Under the pieces are notes generated by a model. It saw nothing but the letters and a program-made list of their open reading frames with translations. It did not search any database and was not told where the DNA came from. From Candidatus Pseudomonas phytovorans (GTDB taxonomy: Bacteria > Pseudomonadota > Gammaproteobacteria > Pseudomonadales > Pseudomonadaceae), in assembly GCA_029202525.1 (NCBI GenBank), contig CP119325.1, positions 3,260,001 through 3,324,000 on the forward strand: a stretch of DNA of 64,000 nucleotides, read 5' to 3'. Shown here one piece after another: positions 16,128 through 25,400 of this stretch. A program made the position numbers and the translations under genes. Positions within the stretch are counted from its first letter, which is position 1. The number at the start of each line of letters is the position of its first letter.

Positions 16128-17435
16128 ATGCAAGCGTCCAATCCCCGTTCCCCCCGTCGCTGGCTCGTCGGCCTGCTGATCCTGCTGCTGGTGGCTGCAC
16201 TGGCCTGGTGGCTGTGGCCTGCAGCAACGCCTGCGCATAAAGAAGCCGGCAGCGGTGGCGGGCGCGGTGGCAAGGGCATGATGGGCGGCCGCCCCGGCTT
16301 CGGCGGCTCCACCGAAGCGGTGCCGGTACGCATCGAACCGGTGCGGGTAGGCGACTTCCCCTTGTATTACAAGGCATTGGGCACAGTCACCGCGACCAAC
16401 ACGGTTAATGTGCGCAGCCGCGTGGCTGGCGAGTTGGTGAAAATCCACTTCAAGGAAGGCCAGCAGGTCAAGGCCGGCGACCTGCTCGCTGAAATCGACC
16501 CACGCTCGTACCGCATTGCCCTTCAGCAGGCCGAAGGCACCTTGGCGCAAAACCAGGCGCAGCTGAAAAACGCCCAGGTCGATGTGGCACGCTATAAAGG
16601 CTTGTATGCCGAAGACAGCATTGCCAAACAGACTCTCGATACTGCCGAAGCGCAAGTGGCGCAATTCCAGGGCCTGGTGATGACCAACCAGGCGCAGGTC
16701 AACGACGCCCGCCTGAACCTCGATTTCACCCAGATTCGTGCGCCGATCAACGGCCGCGTGGGCCTGCGCCAGCTCGACCTGGGCAACCTGGTAGCGGCCA
16801 ACGACACCACCGCGCTGGTGGTGATCACCCAGACCGAGCCGATCAGCGTCGCTTTCACCCTGCCGGAGACCGAGCTGAGCACCGTGCTGGAGCGCTACCG
16901 CAGCGGCGCCAGCCTGCCGGTCGAGGCCTGGGACCGAAGTGACAGCAAGTTGCAGTCCAGCGGCGTGCTGGGCAGCATTGACAACCAGATCGACACCACC
17001 ACCGGCACCCTGAAGTTCAAGGGCCGCTTCGAGAACAAGGACCTGGCCCTGTTCCCCAACCAGTTCGTCAACGTGCGCCTGCTGGCCGATACCCTCAAGC
17101 AGGTGGTCATGGCCCCGGCCGCGTCTATCCAGTTCGGCAACGACGGCACGTTTGCCTATGTGGTCAACGCCGAGAACACCGTGAATGTGCGCAAGCTCAA
17201 GGTCGGCGCCAGCGATGGCGAGAACAGCGTCATCCTCGAAGGCCTGAAGGCCGGCGACCGCCTGGTGCTGGAAGGCACCGACCGCCTGCGCGAAGGCACC
17301 AAGGTGGAAGTGGTCGAAGACAGCTCGCAAGTGCCGACCACCCCTGGGCAGCACCTGCAAGGCCAGGACGCCAATGGTTCGGCGCACACCGGTGAAGCAC
17401 AGCCTGGCAAAGCAGCAGGCAAGGCGGGCGCATGA
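16128..17435 (+). CDS. mdtA: RND efflux periplasmic adaptor subunit
   Basis: This 435-residue membrane-fusion protein has an N-terminal membrane anchor (about residues 12-30), then a glycine-rich linker (GSGGGRGGKGMMGGRPGFGG) found in MdtA/MuxA proteins. After that come the lipoyl halves, an alpha-hairpin (about 120-190) and beta-barrel domains, e.g. VNVRSRVAGELVKIHFKEGQ and FTQIRAPINGRVGLRQLDLG. It links the inner-membrane pump MdtBC to the outer-membrane channel. The ATG has only a distant AAGG (12 bases). Its stop overlaps the mdtB start. In P. aeruginosa the equivalent system is MuxABC-OpmB. Confidence 0.92.
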   Translation: MQASNPRSPRRWLVGLLILLLVAALAWWLWPAATPAHKEAGSGGGRGGKGMMGGRPGFGGSTEAVPVRIEPVRVGDFPLYYKALGTVTATNTVNVRSRVAGELVKIHFKEGQQVKAGDLLAEIDPRSYRIALQQAEGTLAQNQAQLKNAQVDVARYKGLYAEDSIAKQTLDTAEAQVAQFQGLVMTNQAQVNDARLNLDFTQIRAPINGRVGLRQLDLGNLVAANDTTALVVITQTEPISVAFTLPETELSTVLERYRSGASLPVEAWDRSDSKLQSSGVLGSIDNQIDTTTGTLKFKGRFENKDLALFPNQFVNVRLLADTLKQVVMAPAASIQFGNDGTFAYVVNAENTVNVRKLKVGASDGENSVILEGLKAGDRLVLEGTDRLREGTKVEVVEDSSQVPTTPGQHLQGQDANGSAHTGEAQPGKAAGKAGA

Positions 17436-20400
17436 ACCTCTCGCGTCTGTTCATCCTGCGGCCGGTCGCCACCACGCTGAGCATGCTGGCCATCGTCCTG
17501 GCCGGCCTGATCGCCTACAAGCTGCTGCCAGTGTCGGCTTTGCCGCAGGTGGATTACCCGACCATTCGGGTCATGACCCTGTACCCCGGCGCCAGCCCGC
17601 AGGTGATGACCAGTGCGGTTACCGCACCGCTGGAGCGCCAGTTCGGCCAGATGCCTGGCCTGGAGCAAATGGCCTCGACCAGTTCCGGCGGCGCTTCGGT
17701 GCTGACCCTGCGCTTCAACCTCGACATGAACATGGACGTTGCCGAGCAACAGGTGCAGGCTGCGATTAACGCCGCCAGCAACCTGTTGCCCAGCGACCTG
17801 CCGGCACCGCCGGTGTACAACAAGGTCAACCCGGCGGATACCCCGGTGCTGACCCTGGCCATTTCGTCCAAGACCATGCCGCTACCCAAGCTCAACGACC
17901 TGGTCGACACCCGCGTGGCGCAAAAGCTCGCGCAGATCAGCGGTGTAGGCATGGTCAGCATTGCCGGCGGCCAGCGCCAGGCGGTGCGGATCAAGGTAAA
18001 CGTCGATGCCCTGGCTGCCAACGGCCTGAACCTGGATGACGTGCGCACGCTGATCGGTGCGTCCAACGTCAACCAGCCGAAAGGCAACTTCGACGGCCCG
18101 ACCCGGGTGTCGATGCTCGATGCCAACGACCAGCTGCGCTCCCCCGAGGAATACGCCAACCTGATCCTGGCCTACAACAACGGTGCACCGCTGCGCCTGA
18201 AAGATGTGGCCGAAATTGTCGATGGCGCAGAAAACGAGCGCCTGGCTGCCTGGGCCAACGAGAACCAGGCGGTGCTGCTGAACATCCAGCGCCAGCCAGG
18301 CGCCAACGTCATCGAAGTGGTCGACCGCATCAAGGAGCTGTTGCCTTCGATCACCGACAACCTGCCGGCCGGCCTCGATGTCTCGGTGCTGACCGACCGC
18401 ACTCAGACCATCCGTGCTGCGGTCAAGGATGTGCAGCATGAACTGCTGATCGCCATCGTGCTGGTGGTGATGGTCACCTTCGTCTTCCTGCGCCGTTTCA
18501 GCGCCACCCTCATCCCGTCGATTGCTGTGCCCCTGTCACTGATCGGTACCTTCGGTGTGATGTACCTGGCCGGTTTTTCGGTGAACAACCTGACGCTGAT
18601 GGCCCTGACCATTGCCACCGGCTTTGTGGTCGACGATGCCATCGTCATGCTGGAAAACATCTCCCGGCACATCGAAGAGGGCGAGACGCCCATGCAGGCG
18701 GCGCTCAAGGGCGCCCGCCAGATCGGGTTCACCCTGATTTCGCTGACCTTCTCGCTGATCGCGGTGCTGATCCCGCTGCTGTTCATGGCTGACGTGGTCG
18801 GCCGCCTGTTCCGCGAATTCGCCATTACCCTGGCAGTGGCCATCCTGATTTCCCTGGTGGTGTCGCTGACCCTGACGCCAATGATGTGCGCGCGCCTGCT
18901 CAAGCGTGAGCCCAAGGAAGAGGAACAAAGCCGCTTCTACCGCGCCAGCGGCGCCTGGATCGACTGGCTGATCAAACACTACGGCAACGCCCTGCAGTGG
19001 GTACTCAAACACCAGCCGCTGACCCTGTTGGTGGCCGTGGCCAGCCTGGTGCTGACCGTGTTCCTGTACATGGTGGTGCCCAAGGGCTTCTTCCCGGTGC
19101 AGGACACCGGGGTGATCCAGGGCATTTCCGAAGCACCGCAGTCCACCTCGTTCGCCGCCATGAGCGAGCGCCAGCAGGCCTTGAGCAAGGTGATTCTGCA
19201 GGACCCTGCCGTGCAGAGCCTGTCGTCCTACATCGGCGTCGACGGCGACAACGCCACGCTCAACAGTGGCCGCCTGCTGATCAACCTCAAGCCCCACGGC
19301 GAACGTGATGTCACCGCCGGCGAGGTGATCAGCCGCCTGCAGCCACAAGTCGACCGGTTGGTGGGCATCCGCCTGTTCATGCAGCCGGTGCAAGACCTGA
19401 GCATCGAAGACCGGGTCAGCCGTACCCAGTACCAGTTCAGCCTGTCGTCGCCGGACGCCGACCTGCTGGCGCAGTGGAGCGGCAAGCTGGTACAGGCACT
19501 CCATCAACGCCCGGAACTGGCTGATGTGGCCAGTGATCTGCAGGACAAAGGCCTGCAGGTGTACCTGGTGATCGACCGTGACATGGCCAGCCGCCTGGGC
19601 ATCACCGTGTCGCAGATCACCAACGCACTGTACGACGCCTTCGGCCAGCGGCAGATCTCGACCATCTACACCCAGGCCAGCCAGTACCGGGTGGTGCTGC
19701 AGTCGCAGGACGCGGCAGTCATTGGCCCGCAGGCGCTGGAGTCGATTCACGTCAAAGCCACCGATGGGGGACAAGTGCGCCTCTCGGCGCTGGCGCGCAT
19801 CGAGCAACGCCAGGCCCAACTGGCCATTTCCCACATCGGCCAGTTCCCCGCGGTGACCATGTCCTTCAACCTGGGCCACGGGGCGTCGCTGGGCGAAGCG
19901 GTACAGGTGATCGAGCAGGTGCAAAAGGACATCGGCATGCCGCTGGGCGTACAAACCCGCTTCCAGGGCGCGGCAGAAGCCTTCCAGGCGTCGCTGTCGA
20001 GCACCTTGCTGCTGATTCTGGCGGCGGTGGTGACCATGTACATCGTGCTGGGCGTGCTGTACGAAAGCTACATCCACCCGGTGACCATCCTCTCGACCCT
20101 GCCGTCGGCAGCGGTAGGTGCGTTGCTTGCCCTGCTCATCAGCGGCAATGACCTGGGCATGATCGCCATCATCGGCATCATTCTGCTGATCGGTATCGTC
20201 AAGAAGAACGCGATCATGATGATCGACTTCGCCCTTGAGGCCGAGCGCCATCAGGGCATGAGCCCGCGCGATGCCATCTTCCAGGCGGCGCTACTGCGCT
20301 TCCGGCCGATCCTGATGACCACCCTGGCCGCGTTGTTCGGTGCGGTGCCGCTGATGCTCGCCACCGGCTCTGGCGCCGAGCTGCGCCAGCCGCTGGGCCT

Positions 20401-20530
20401 GGTGATGGTCGGCGGGTTGCTGGTCAGCCAGGTGCTGACGCTGTTCACCACCCCGGTCATCTACCTGTATTTCGACCGGTTGGCCCGCCGCTTTCGCCCG
20501 GCCACTGACGTGAAGCAGGCCGAAGCATGA
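17432..20530 (+). CDS. mdtB: RND multidrug efflux transporter subunit B
   Basis: This 1032-residue HAE1-type RND transporter has 12 membrane helices in two halves. The N terminus is FILRPVATTLSMLAIVLAGL. The proton-relay aspartates in helix 4 are in FVVDDAIVMLENI. The terminal helices show IVKKNAIMMIDFALEAE. Genes of this pair (MdtB plus MdtC) encode a heteromultimeric pump, unlike single-gene pumps such as AcrB. It overlaps mdtA and mdtC by ATGA, giving fixed subunit ratios. Likely substrates by homology are bile-salt-like detergents, novobiocin and some beta-lactams. Confidence 0.93.
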   Translation: MNLSRLFILRPVATTLSMLAIVLAGLIAYKLLPVSALPQVDYPTIRVMTLYPGASPQVMTSAVTAPLERQFGQMPGLEQMASTSSGGASVLTLRFNLDMNMDVAEQQVQAAINAASNLLPSDLPAPPVYNKVNPADTPVLTLAISSKTMPLPKLNDLVDTRVAQKLAQISGVGMVSIAGGQRQAVRIKVNVDALAANGLNLDDVRTLIGASNVNQPKGNFDGPTRVSMLDANDQLRSPEEYANLILAYNNGAPLRLKDVAEIVDGAENERLAAWANENQAVLLNIQRQPGANVIEVVDRIKELLPSITDNLPAGLDVSVLTDRTQTIRAAVKDVQHELLIAIVLVVMVTFVFLRRFSATLIPSIAVPLSLIGTFGVMYLAGFSVNNLTLMALTIATGFVVDDAIVMLENISRHIEEGETPMQAALKGARQIGFTLISLTFSLIAVLIPLLFMADVVGRLFREFAITLAVAILISLVVSLTLTPMMCARLLKREPKEEEQSRFYRASGAWIDWLIKHYGNALQWVLKHQPLTLLVAVASLVLTVFLYMVVPKGFFPVQDTGVIQGISEAPQSTSFAAMSERQQALSKVILQDPAVQSLSSYIGVDGDNATLNSGRLLINLKPHGERDVTAGEVISRLQPQVDRLVGIRLFMQPVQDLSIEDRVSRTQYQFSLSSPDADLLAQWSGKLVQALHQRPELADVASDLQDKGLQVYLVIDRDMASRLGITVSQITNALYDAFGQRQISTIYTQASQYRVVLQSQDAAVIGPQALESIHVKATDGGQVRLSALARIEQRQAQLAISHIGQFPAVTMSFNLGHGASLGEAVQVIEQVQKDIGMPLGVQTRFQGAAEAFQASLSSTLLLILAAVVTMYIVLGVLYESYIHPVTILSTLPSAAVGALLALLISGNDLGMIAIIGIILLIGIVKKNAIMMIDFALEAERHQGMSPRDAIFQAALLRFRPILMTTLAALFGAVPLMLATGSGAELRQPLGLVMVGGLLVSQVLTLFTTPVIYLYFDRLARRFRPATDVKQAEA

Positions 20531-23500
20531 ACCTGTCCGGCCCTTTCATCCGTCGTCCGGTGGCGACGATGTTGCTGTGCCTGGCCATTTTGCTGCTGGG
20601 CGGCGTGAGCTTCCGGCTACTGCCGGTGGCACCGCTGCCTGAGATGGACTTCCCGGTAATCGTGGTATCGGCCAACCTCTCCGGCGCCAGCCCCGAGGTC
20701 ATGGCGTCCACGGTTGCCACGCCGCTGGAGCGCAAGCTGGGCAGCATTGCCGGTGTGACCACGCTGACCAGCAGCTCTAACCAGGGCTCCACGCGGGTGG
20801 TGATCGGCTTCGAGATGGGCCGTGACATCGACGGCGCGGCACGCGAGGTGCAGGCGGCGATCAACGCCACCCGCAACCTGCTGCCCAGCGGCATGCGCAG
20901 CATGCCCACCTACAAGAAGATCAACCCGTCGCAAGCACCGATCATGGTGCTGTCGCTGACCTCGGACGTGCTGCAGAAAGGCCAGCTGTACGACCTGGCC
21001 GACACCATCCTGTCGCAAAGCCTGGCCCAGGTATCGGGGGTAGGCGAGGTGCAGATCGGCGGCAGTTCACTGCCGGCAGTGCGCATCGCCGTCGAGCCAC
21101 AACTGCTCAACCAGTACGGTGTGTCGCTGGACGACGTGCGCACTGCGGTGTCCAATGCCAACCAGCGCCGGCCCATGGGCTTCGTCGAGGATGCCGAGCG
21201 CAACTGGCAGGTGCGTGCCAACGACCAGCTGGAAAAGGCCAAGGACTACGCGCCAATCGTGATCCGCCAGCAGAATGGCACTATCCTGCGGCTGGCCGAC
21301 GTGGCGACCATCACCGATGGCGTAGAGAACCGTTACAACAGTGGTTTCTTCAACGATCAGAGCGCCGTGTTGCTGGTGGTCAACCGCCAGACCGGCGCCA
21401 ACATCATCGAGACGGTCGACCAGATCAAGGCGCAGTTGCCAGCGCTGCAATCGCTCCTGCCGGCAAGTGTGCAGTTGAACGTAGCCATGGATCGCTCGCC
21501 GGTCATCAAGGCCAGCCTCAAAGAAGCCGAACACACCCTGCTGATCGCCGTGGGGCTGGTCATCCTGGTGGTCTACCTGTTCCTGGGCAGTCTGCGGGCC
21601 TCGTTGATTCCAAGCCTGGCGGTGCCCGTTTCGTTGGTGGGCACCTTTGCGGTCATGTACCTGTGTGGTTTTTCGCTCAACAACCTGTCGCTCATGGCGT
21701 TGATCCTGGCCACGGGGTTGGTGGTGGACGATGCGATCGTGGTACTGGAGAACATCTCCCGGCACATTGAGGACGGCCAGCCGCCGATGAAGGCCGCCTT
21801 CCTCGGTGCCAAGGAAGTGGGCTTCACCTTGCTGTCGATGAACGTGTCGCTGGTGGCGGTGTTCGTCTCCATCCTGTTCATGGGCGGCATCGTGCGCAAC
21901 CTGTTCCAGGAGTTTTCCATCACCCTGGCTTCGGCGATCATCGTCTCGCTGGTGGTTTCGCTCACGCTCACGCCCATGCTGTGTGCCCGTTGGCTGAAAC
22001 CACACCAGGCCGAGCAGAACCGCCTGCAGCGCTGGAGCGACAACCTGCACCAGCGCATGGTCAGCGGCTATGACCGCAGCCTGGGCTGGGCCCTGCGCCA
22101 TAAGCGCCTGACCCTGTTCAGCCTGCTGGCCACCATTGGTATCAACATCGCGTTGTACGTGGTGGTGCCCAAGACGCTGATGCCGCAGCAGGACACCGGC
22201 CAGTTGATGGGCTTTATCCGGGGCGACGACGGCCTGTCGTTTACCGTGATGCAGCCAAAAATGGAAATCTACCGCCGCGCCTTGCTGGCTGACCCGGCGG
22301 TGCAGAGTGTTGCCGGTTTCATCGGCGGCAACAGCGGCACCAACAATGCCATGGTGCTGGTGCGCCTGAAACCGATCAGCGAGCGCAAGCTGGATGCCCA
22401 GAAAGTGATCGAGCGCCTGCGTAAGGAAATGCCCAAGGTGCCCGGCGGGCGCCTGTTCCTGATGGCCGATCAGGACCTGCAACTGGGCGGCGGCGGCCGT
22501 GACCAGACGTCGTCGCAGTACCTGTATACCCTGCAGAGCGGCGACCTGGCGGCATTGCGCCAGTGGTTCCCCAAGGTGGTTGCGGCGCTGCGTGCACTGC
22601 CGGAACTGACGGCCATCGACGCCCACGACGGTGCGGGTACCCAGCAAGTAACGCTGGTGGTCGACCGCGACCAGGCCAAGCGCCTGGGCATCGACATGGA
22701 CATGGTCACCACGGTGCTGAACAACGCCTACAGCCAGCGGCAGATCTCCACCATCTACGACAGCCTCAACCAGTACCAGGTGGTGCTGGAGATCAACCCG
22801 AAATACGCCTGGGACCCGAGCACCCTGGAGCAAGTACAGGTGATCACGGCCGACGGCGCGCGCGTGCCGCTGTCGACCATCGCCCGCTACGAAAACAGCC
22901 TGGCCAACGACCGGGTCAGCCACGAAGGCCAGTTCGCCTCGGAAGACATCGCCTTCGACGTCGCCGAAGGCTACAGCCCCGACCAGGCCATGGCGGCGCT
23001 GGAGCGTGCGGTCGCCAAGCTGGGCCTGCCCGAAGAAGTGATCGCCAAGCTCGGCGGTACGGCCGATGCCTTTGCCAAAACCCAGGAAGGCCAGCCGTTC
23101 ATGATCCTCGGCGCGCTGGTGCTGGTGTATCTGGTGTTGGGCATTCTGTACGAAAGCTACATTCACCCGCTGACCATTCTCTCGACGCTGCCCTCGGCGG
23201 GGGTCGGTGCCTTGCTGGCCCTGTACGTGACGGGGGGCGAGTTCAGCCTGATCTCGCTGCTGGGTTTGTTCCTGCTGATCGGTGTGGTGAAGAAAAACGC
23301 CATCCTGATGATCGACCTGGCCTTGCAGCTGGAGCGCCACCAGGGCCTGTCGCCGGAAGAGTCGATCCGCCGGGCCTGCCTGTTGCGCTTGCGACCGATC
23401 CTGATGACTACCCTGGCCGCCATCCTTGGCGCCTTGCCGCTGTTGCTGAGCCACGCCGAAGGCGCGGAAATGCGCCAGCCGCTGGGCCTGACAATCATCG

Positions 23501-23634
23501 GTGGCCTGGTGTTCAGCCAGGTCCTCACCCTTTACACGACGCCGGTTGTCTATTTGTATCTGGACCGCCTGCGCCACCGTTTCAACCGTTGGCGCGGCGT
23601 GCGCACCGACGCCGCCCTGGAAACCCCGCTATGA
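20527..23634 (+). CDS. mdtC: RND multidrug efflux transporter subunit C
   Basis: This 1035-residue paralogue of MdtB has the same architecture. The N terminus is FIRRPVATMLLCLAILLLGGVSF, the relay aspartates are in LVVDDAIVVLENI, and the C-terminal half shows VVKKNAILMIDLALQLE. It partners MdtB in one heteromeric inner-membrane pump. Start and stop both overlap neighbours by four bases. Long antisense reading frames across this gene are composition artefacts. Confidence 0.93.
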   Translation: MNLSGPFIRRPVATMLLCLAILLLGGVSFRLLPVAPLPEMDFPVIVVSANLSGASPEVMASTVATPLERKLGSIAGVTTLTSSSNQGSTRVVIGFEMGRDIDGAAREVQAAINATRNLLPSGMRSMPTYKKINPSQAPIMVLSLTSDVLQKGQLYDLADTILSQSLAQVSGVGEVQIGGSSLPAVRIAVEPQLLNQYGVSLDDVRTAVSNANQRRPMGFVEDAERNWQVRANDQLEKAKDYAPIVIRQQNGTILRLADVATITDGVENRYNSGFFNDQSAVLLVVNRQTGANIIETVDQIKAQLPALQSLLPASVQLNVAMDRSPVIKASLKEAEHTLLIAVGLVILVVYLFLGSLRASLIPSLAVPVSLVGTFAVMYLCGFSLNNLSLMALILATGLVVDDAIVVLENISRHIEDGQPPMKAAFLGAKEVGFTLLSMNVSLVAVFVSILFMGGIVRNLFQEFSITLASAIIVSLVVSLTLTPMLCARWLKPHQAEQNRLQRWSDNLHQRMVSGYDRSLGWALRHKRLTLFSLLATIGINIALYVVVPKTLMPQQDTGQLMGFIRGDDGLSFTVMQPKMEIYRRALLADPAVQSVAGFIGGNSGTNNAMVLVRLKPISERKLDAQKVIERLRKEMPKVPGGRLFLMADQDLQLGGGGRDQTSSQYLYTLQSGDLAALRQWFPKVVAALRALPELTAIDAHDGAGTQQVTLVVDRDQAKRLGIDMDMVTTVLNNAYSQRQISTIYDSLNQYQVVLEINPKYAWDPSTLEQVQVITADGARVPLSTIARYENSLANDRVSHEGQFASEDIAFDVAEGYSPDQAMAALERAVAKLGLPEEVIAKLGGTADAFAKTQEGQPFMILGALVLVYLVLGILYESYIHPLTILSTLPSAGVGALLALYVTGGEFSLISLLGLFLLIGVVKKNAILMIDLALQLERHQGLSPEESIRRACLLRLRPILMTTLAAILGALPLLLSHAEGAEMRQPLGLTIIGGLVFSQVLTLYTTPVVYLYLDRLRHRFNRWRGVRTDAALETPL

Positions 23635-25121
23635 CTTTTGCCCAGACCCCACTTCACCGTGCGCTGCAAGCGTTGACCCGAGGGCGTGGCTCGCGCCTGC
23701 TCGGCGCCGGGTTGTGCGTGGCGTTGCTCAGTGCCTGTACCTTGAGCCCGGACTACCATCGCCCCGAACTCGATACCAGCGCAGCGCAGTTCAAGCACGC
23801 CGAAGGCTGGACCCAGGCCACGCCGTCCGACGCCATTGCCCGTGGCGCCTGGTGGGAAATCTACGGCGATGCCGGGCTCAATGCACTGGTCGAGGAACTG
23901 AACCGCAGTAACCAGACCGTCGCCCAGTCTGAAGCGCAGTATCGCCAGGCCCAGGCACTGGTGCGCAGCAGCCGGGCAGGGTTGTTCCCAAGCCTGGACC
24001 TGACGGTCGGCAAGAACCGCTCTGCCCAAGGTACTGGCAGCTCCAGCTCCAGCCTGTCCAACAACAGCAGCGGTATCCGCGACACCTACAACGCTCAGTT
24101 GGGTGTGAGCTGGGAGATCGACCTGTGGGGCAAGCTGCGGGAAACCATGAATGCCAACGAGGCCAGCGCCGAAGCGAGCCTCGCCGACCTCGCTTCGATC
24201 CGCTTGAGCCAGCAGTCGGAGCTGGTGCAAAACTACCTGCAATTGCGCGTGATCGACGAGCAGAAACGTTTGCTGGAAGCGACCGTGGCGGCCTATGAGC
24301 GCTCACTGCGGATGAACGAAAACCAGTACCGCGCCGGTGTCGCTGGCCCGGATGCGGTTGCCCAGGCGCGTACCCAGCTGAAGAGCACCCAGGCCGACCT
24401 GATCGACCTGATCTGGCAGCGTGCCCAGTTCGAGAACGCCATTGCCGTGTTGATGGGCAAGACCCCGGCCAACTTCAGCCTGGCCGACAGCAAGAGCATT
24501 CCGGCGCTGCCGCAGATTCCGGTTTCGCTGCCGTCGCAATTGCTGGAGCGGCGCCCGGACATTGCCTCAGCCGAGCGCAACGTGATGGCTGCCAACGCCA
24601 ACATTGGTGTGTCCCGGGCCGCGTACTTCCCTGACCTCAGCCTGAGCATGAGCGGCGGTTACTCCAGCAGCACGTTCAACAACTGGATCGAGCTGCCCAA
24701 CCGCTACTGGTCGGTAGGCCCGCAGCTGGCACTGACCCTGTTCGACGCCGGCAAGCGCAGCGCCGAGGTGGACCGCACGGTGGCGGTGTATGACCAGACC
24801 GTCGCGCAGTACCGCCAGACAGTGCTGGACGGTTTCAAGGAAGTGGAAAACCTGCTGGTGCAGTTGAAGGTGTATGGCGATGAAGCAGTGGTGCGCCAAG
24901 AGGCGCTGGACGCCGCCCGCGAGTCGCAGCGCCTGACCGAGAACCAGTACCGCGCCGGGTTGATCGGCTACCTGGATGTGGTCAACGTGCAGACCACGGC
25001 ACTGAGCAACGAGCGCAGCGTGCTGAACCTGCTGCAAGGGCGGCTGGTGGCCAGTGTGCAGTTGGTAGCCGCGCTGGGCGGTGGCTGGGACGCCGAACAG
25101 GCGTTTGCCGAGCAGGAATGA
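23631..25121 (+). CDS. opmB: Outer-membrane efflux channel lipoprotein (OprM/NodT family)
   Basis: This 496-residue TolC-like channel has a signal peptide ending in LLSAC, so Cys36 should be lipidated. PDYHRPELDT follows, the usual OprM beginning. Two repeated halves contain ENQYRAG (both near residue 225 and near 445), the internal duplication typical of the family. It completes the tripartite pump with MdtABC. The start ATG overlaps the mdtC stop (ATGA). A longer frame upstream exists only because it runs through mdtC in another frame. Confidence 0.9.
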   Translation: MTFAQTPLHRALQALTRGRGSRLLGAGLCVALLSACTLSPDYHRPELDTSAAQFKHAEGWTQATPSDAIARGAWWEIYGDAGLNALVEELNRSNQTVAQSEAQYRQAQALVRSSRAGLFPSLDLTVGKNRSAQGTGSSSSSLSNNSSGIRDTYNAQLGVSWEIDLWGKLRETMNANEASAEASLADLASIRLSQQSELVQNYLQLRVIDEQKRLLEATVAAYERSLRMNENQYRAGVAGPDAVAQARTQLKSTQADLIDLIWQRAQFENAIAVLMGKTPANFSLADSKSIPALPQIPVSLPSQLLERRPDIASAERNVMAANANIGVSRAAYFPDLSLSMSGGYSSSTFNNWIELPNRYWSVGPQLALTLFDAGKRSAEVDRTVAVYDQTVAQYRQTVLDGFKEVENLLVQLKVYGDEAVVRQEALDAARESQRLTENQYRAGLIGYLDVVNVQTTALSNERSVLNLLQGRLVASVQLVAALGGGWDAEQAFAEQE

Positions 25122-25148
25122 CGCATTCTGCCGACGTACTACGAAACT

Positions 25149-25235
25149 CTGTGGGAGCGGGCGTGCCCGCTAAGCAGGCTGCGCGGAGGATGGCACGGGC
25201 TTCGCCCGTGTTCGCGGGCATGCCCGCTCCCACAG
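25149..25235. repeat. Paired REP palindrome after opmB
   Basis: CTGTGGGAGCGGGCGTGCCC and GGGCATGCCCGCTCCCACAG enclose a GCACGGGC-TTC-GCCCGTG(T) hairpin. The layout is the same as at 48-134. Confidence 0.8.
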
Positions 25236-25400
25236 TGATCGCGCAAGCTTTCAGACTTGGAGTGAGACAGTTCTTCCCATAGCGGCGTATTTCGGCGTAT
25301 TGGATCCATTCCCATTCGCAAAAACCCCGTGCGTTTCGCTAAAGCTTGAGTACAATCGTCAGCTTTTGCCGGGCCCCCTGTCCCGTCGCTGGAATTCCCA

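Noticed and set aside
21067..23577. 836-codon open frame antisense to mdtC, and a 571-codon frame antisense to mdtB (18536-20251)
   Set aside because: Both mirror the real RND genes, are rich in His, Gln, Arg and Asp as high-GC shadows are, show no domain, and have no ribosome-binding site.
22563..23630. Long N-terminal extension of the outer-membrane channel gene
   Set aside because: It runs through mdtC in another frame. The signal peptide and lipobox begin at the ATG at 23631, which overlaps the mdtC stop.
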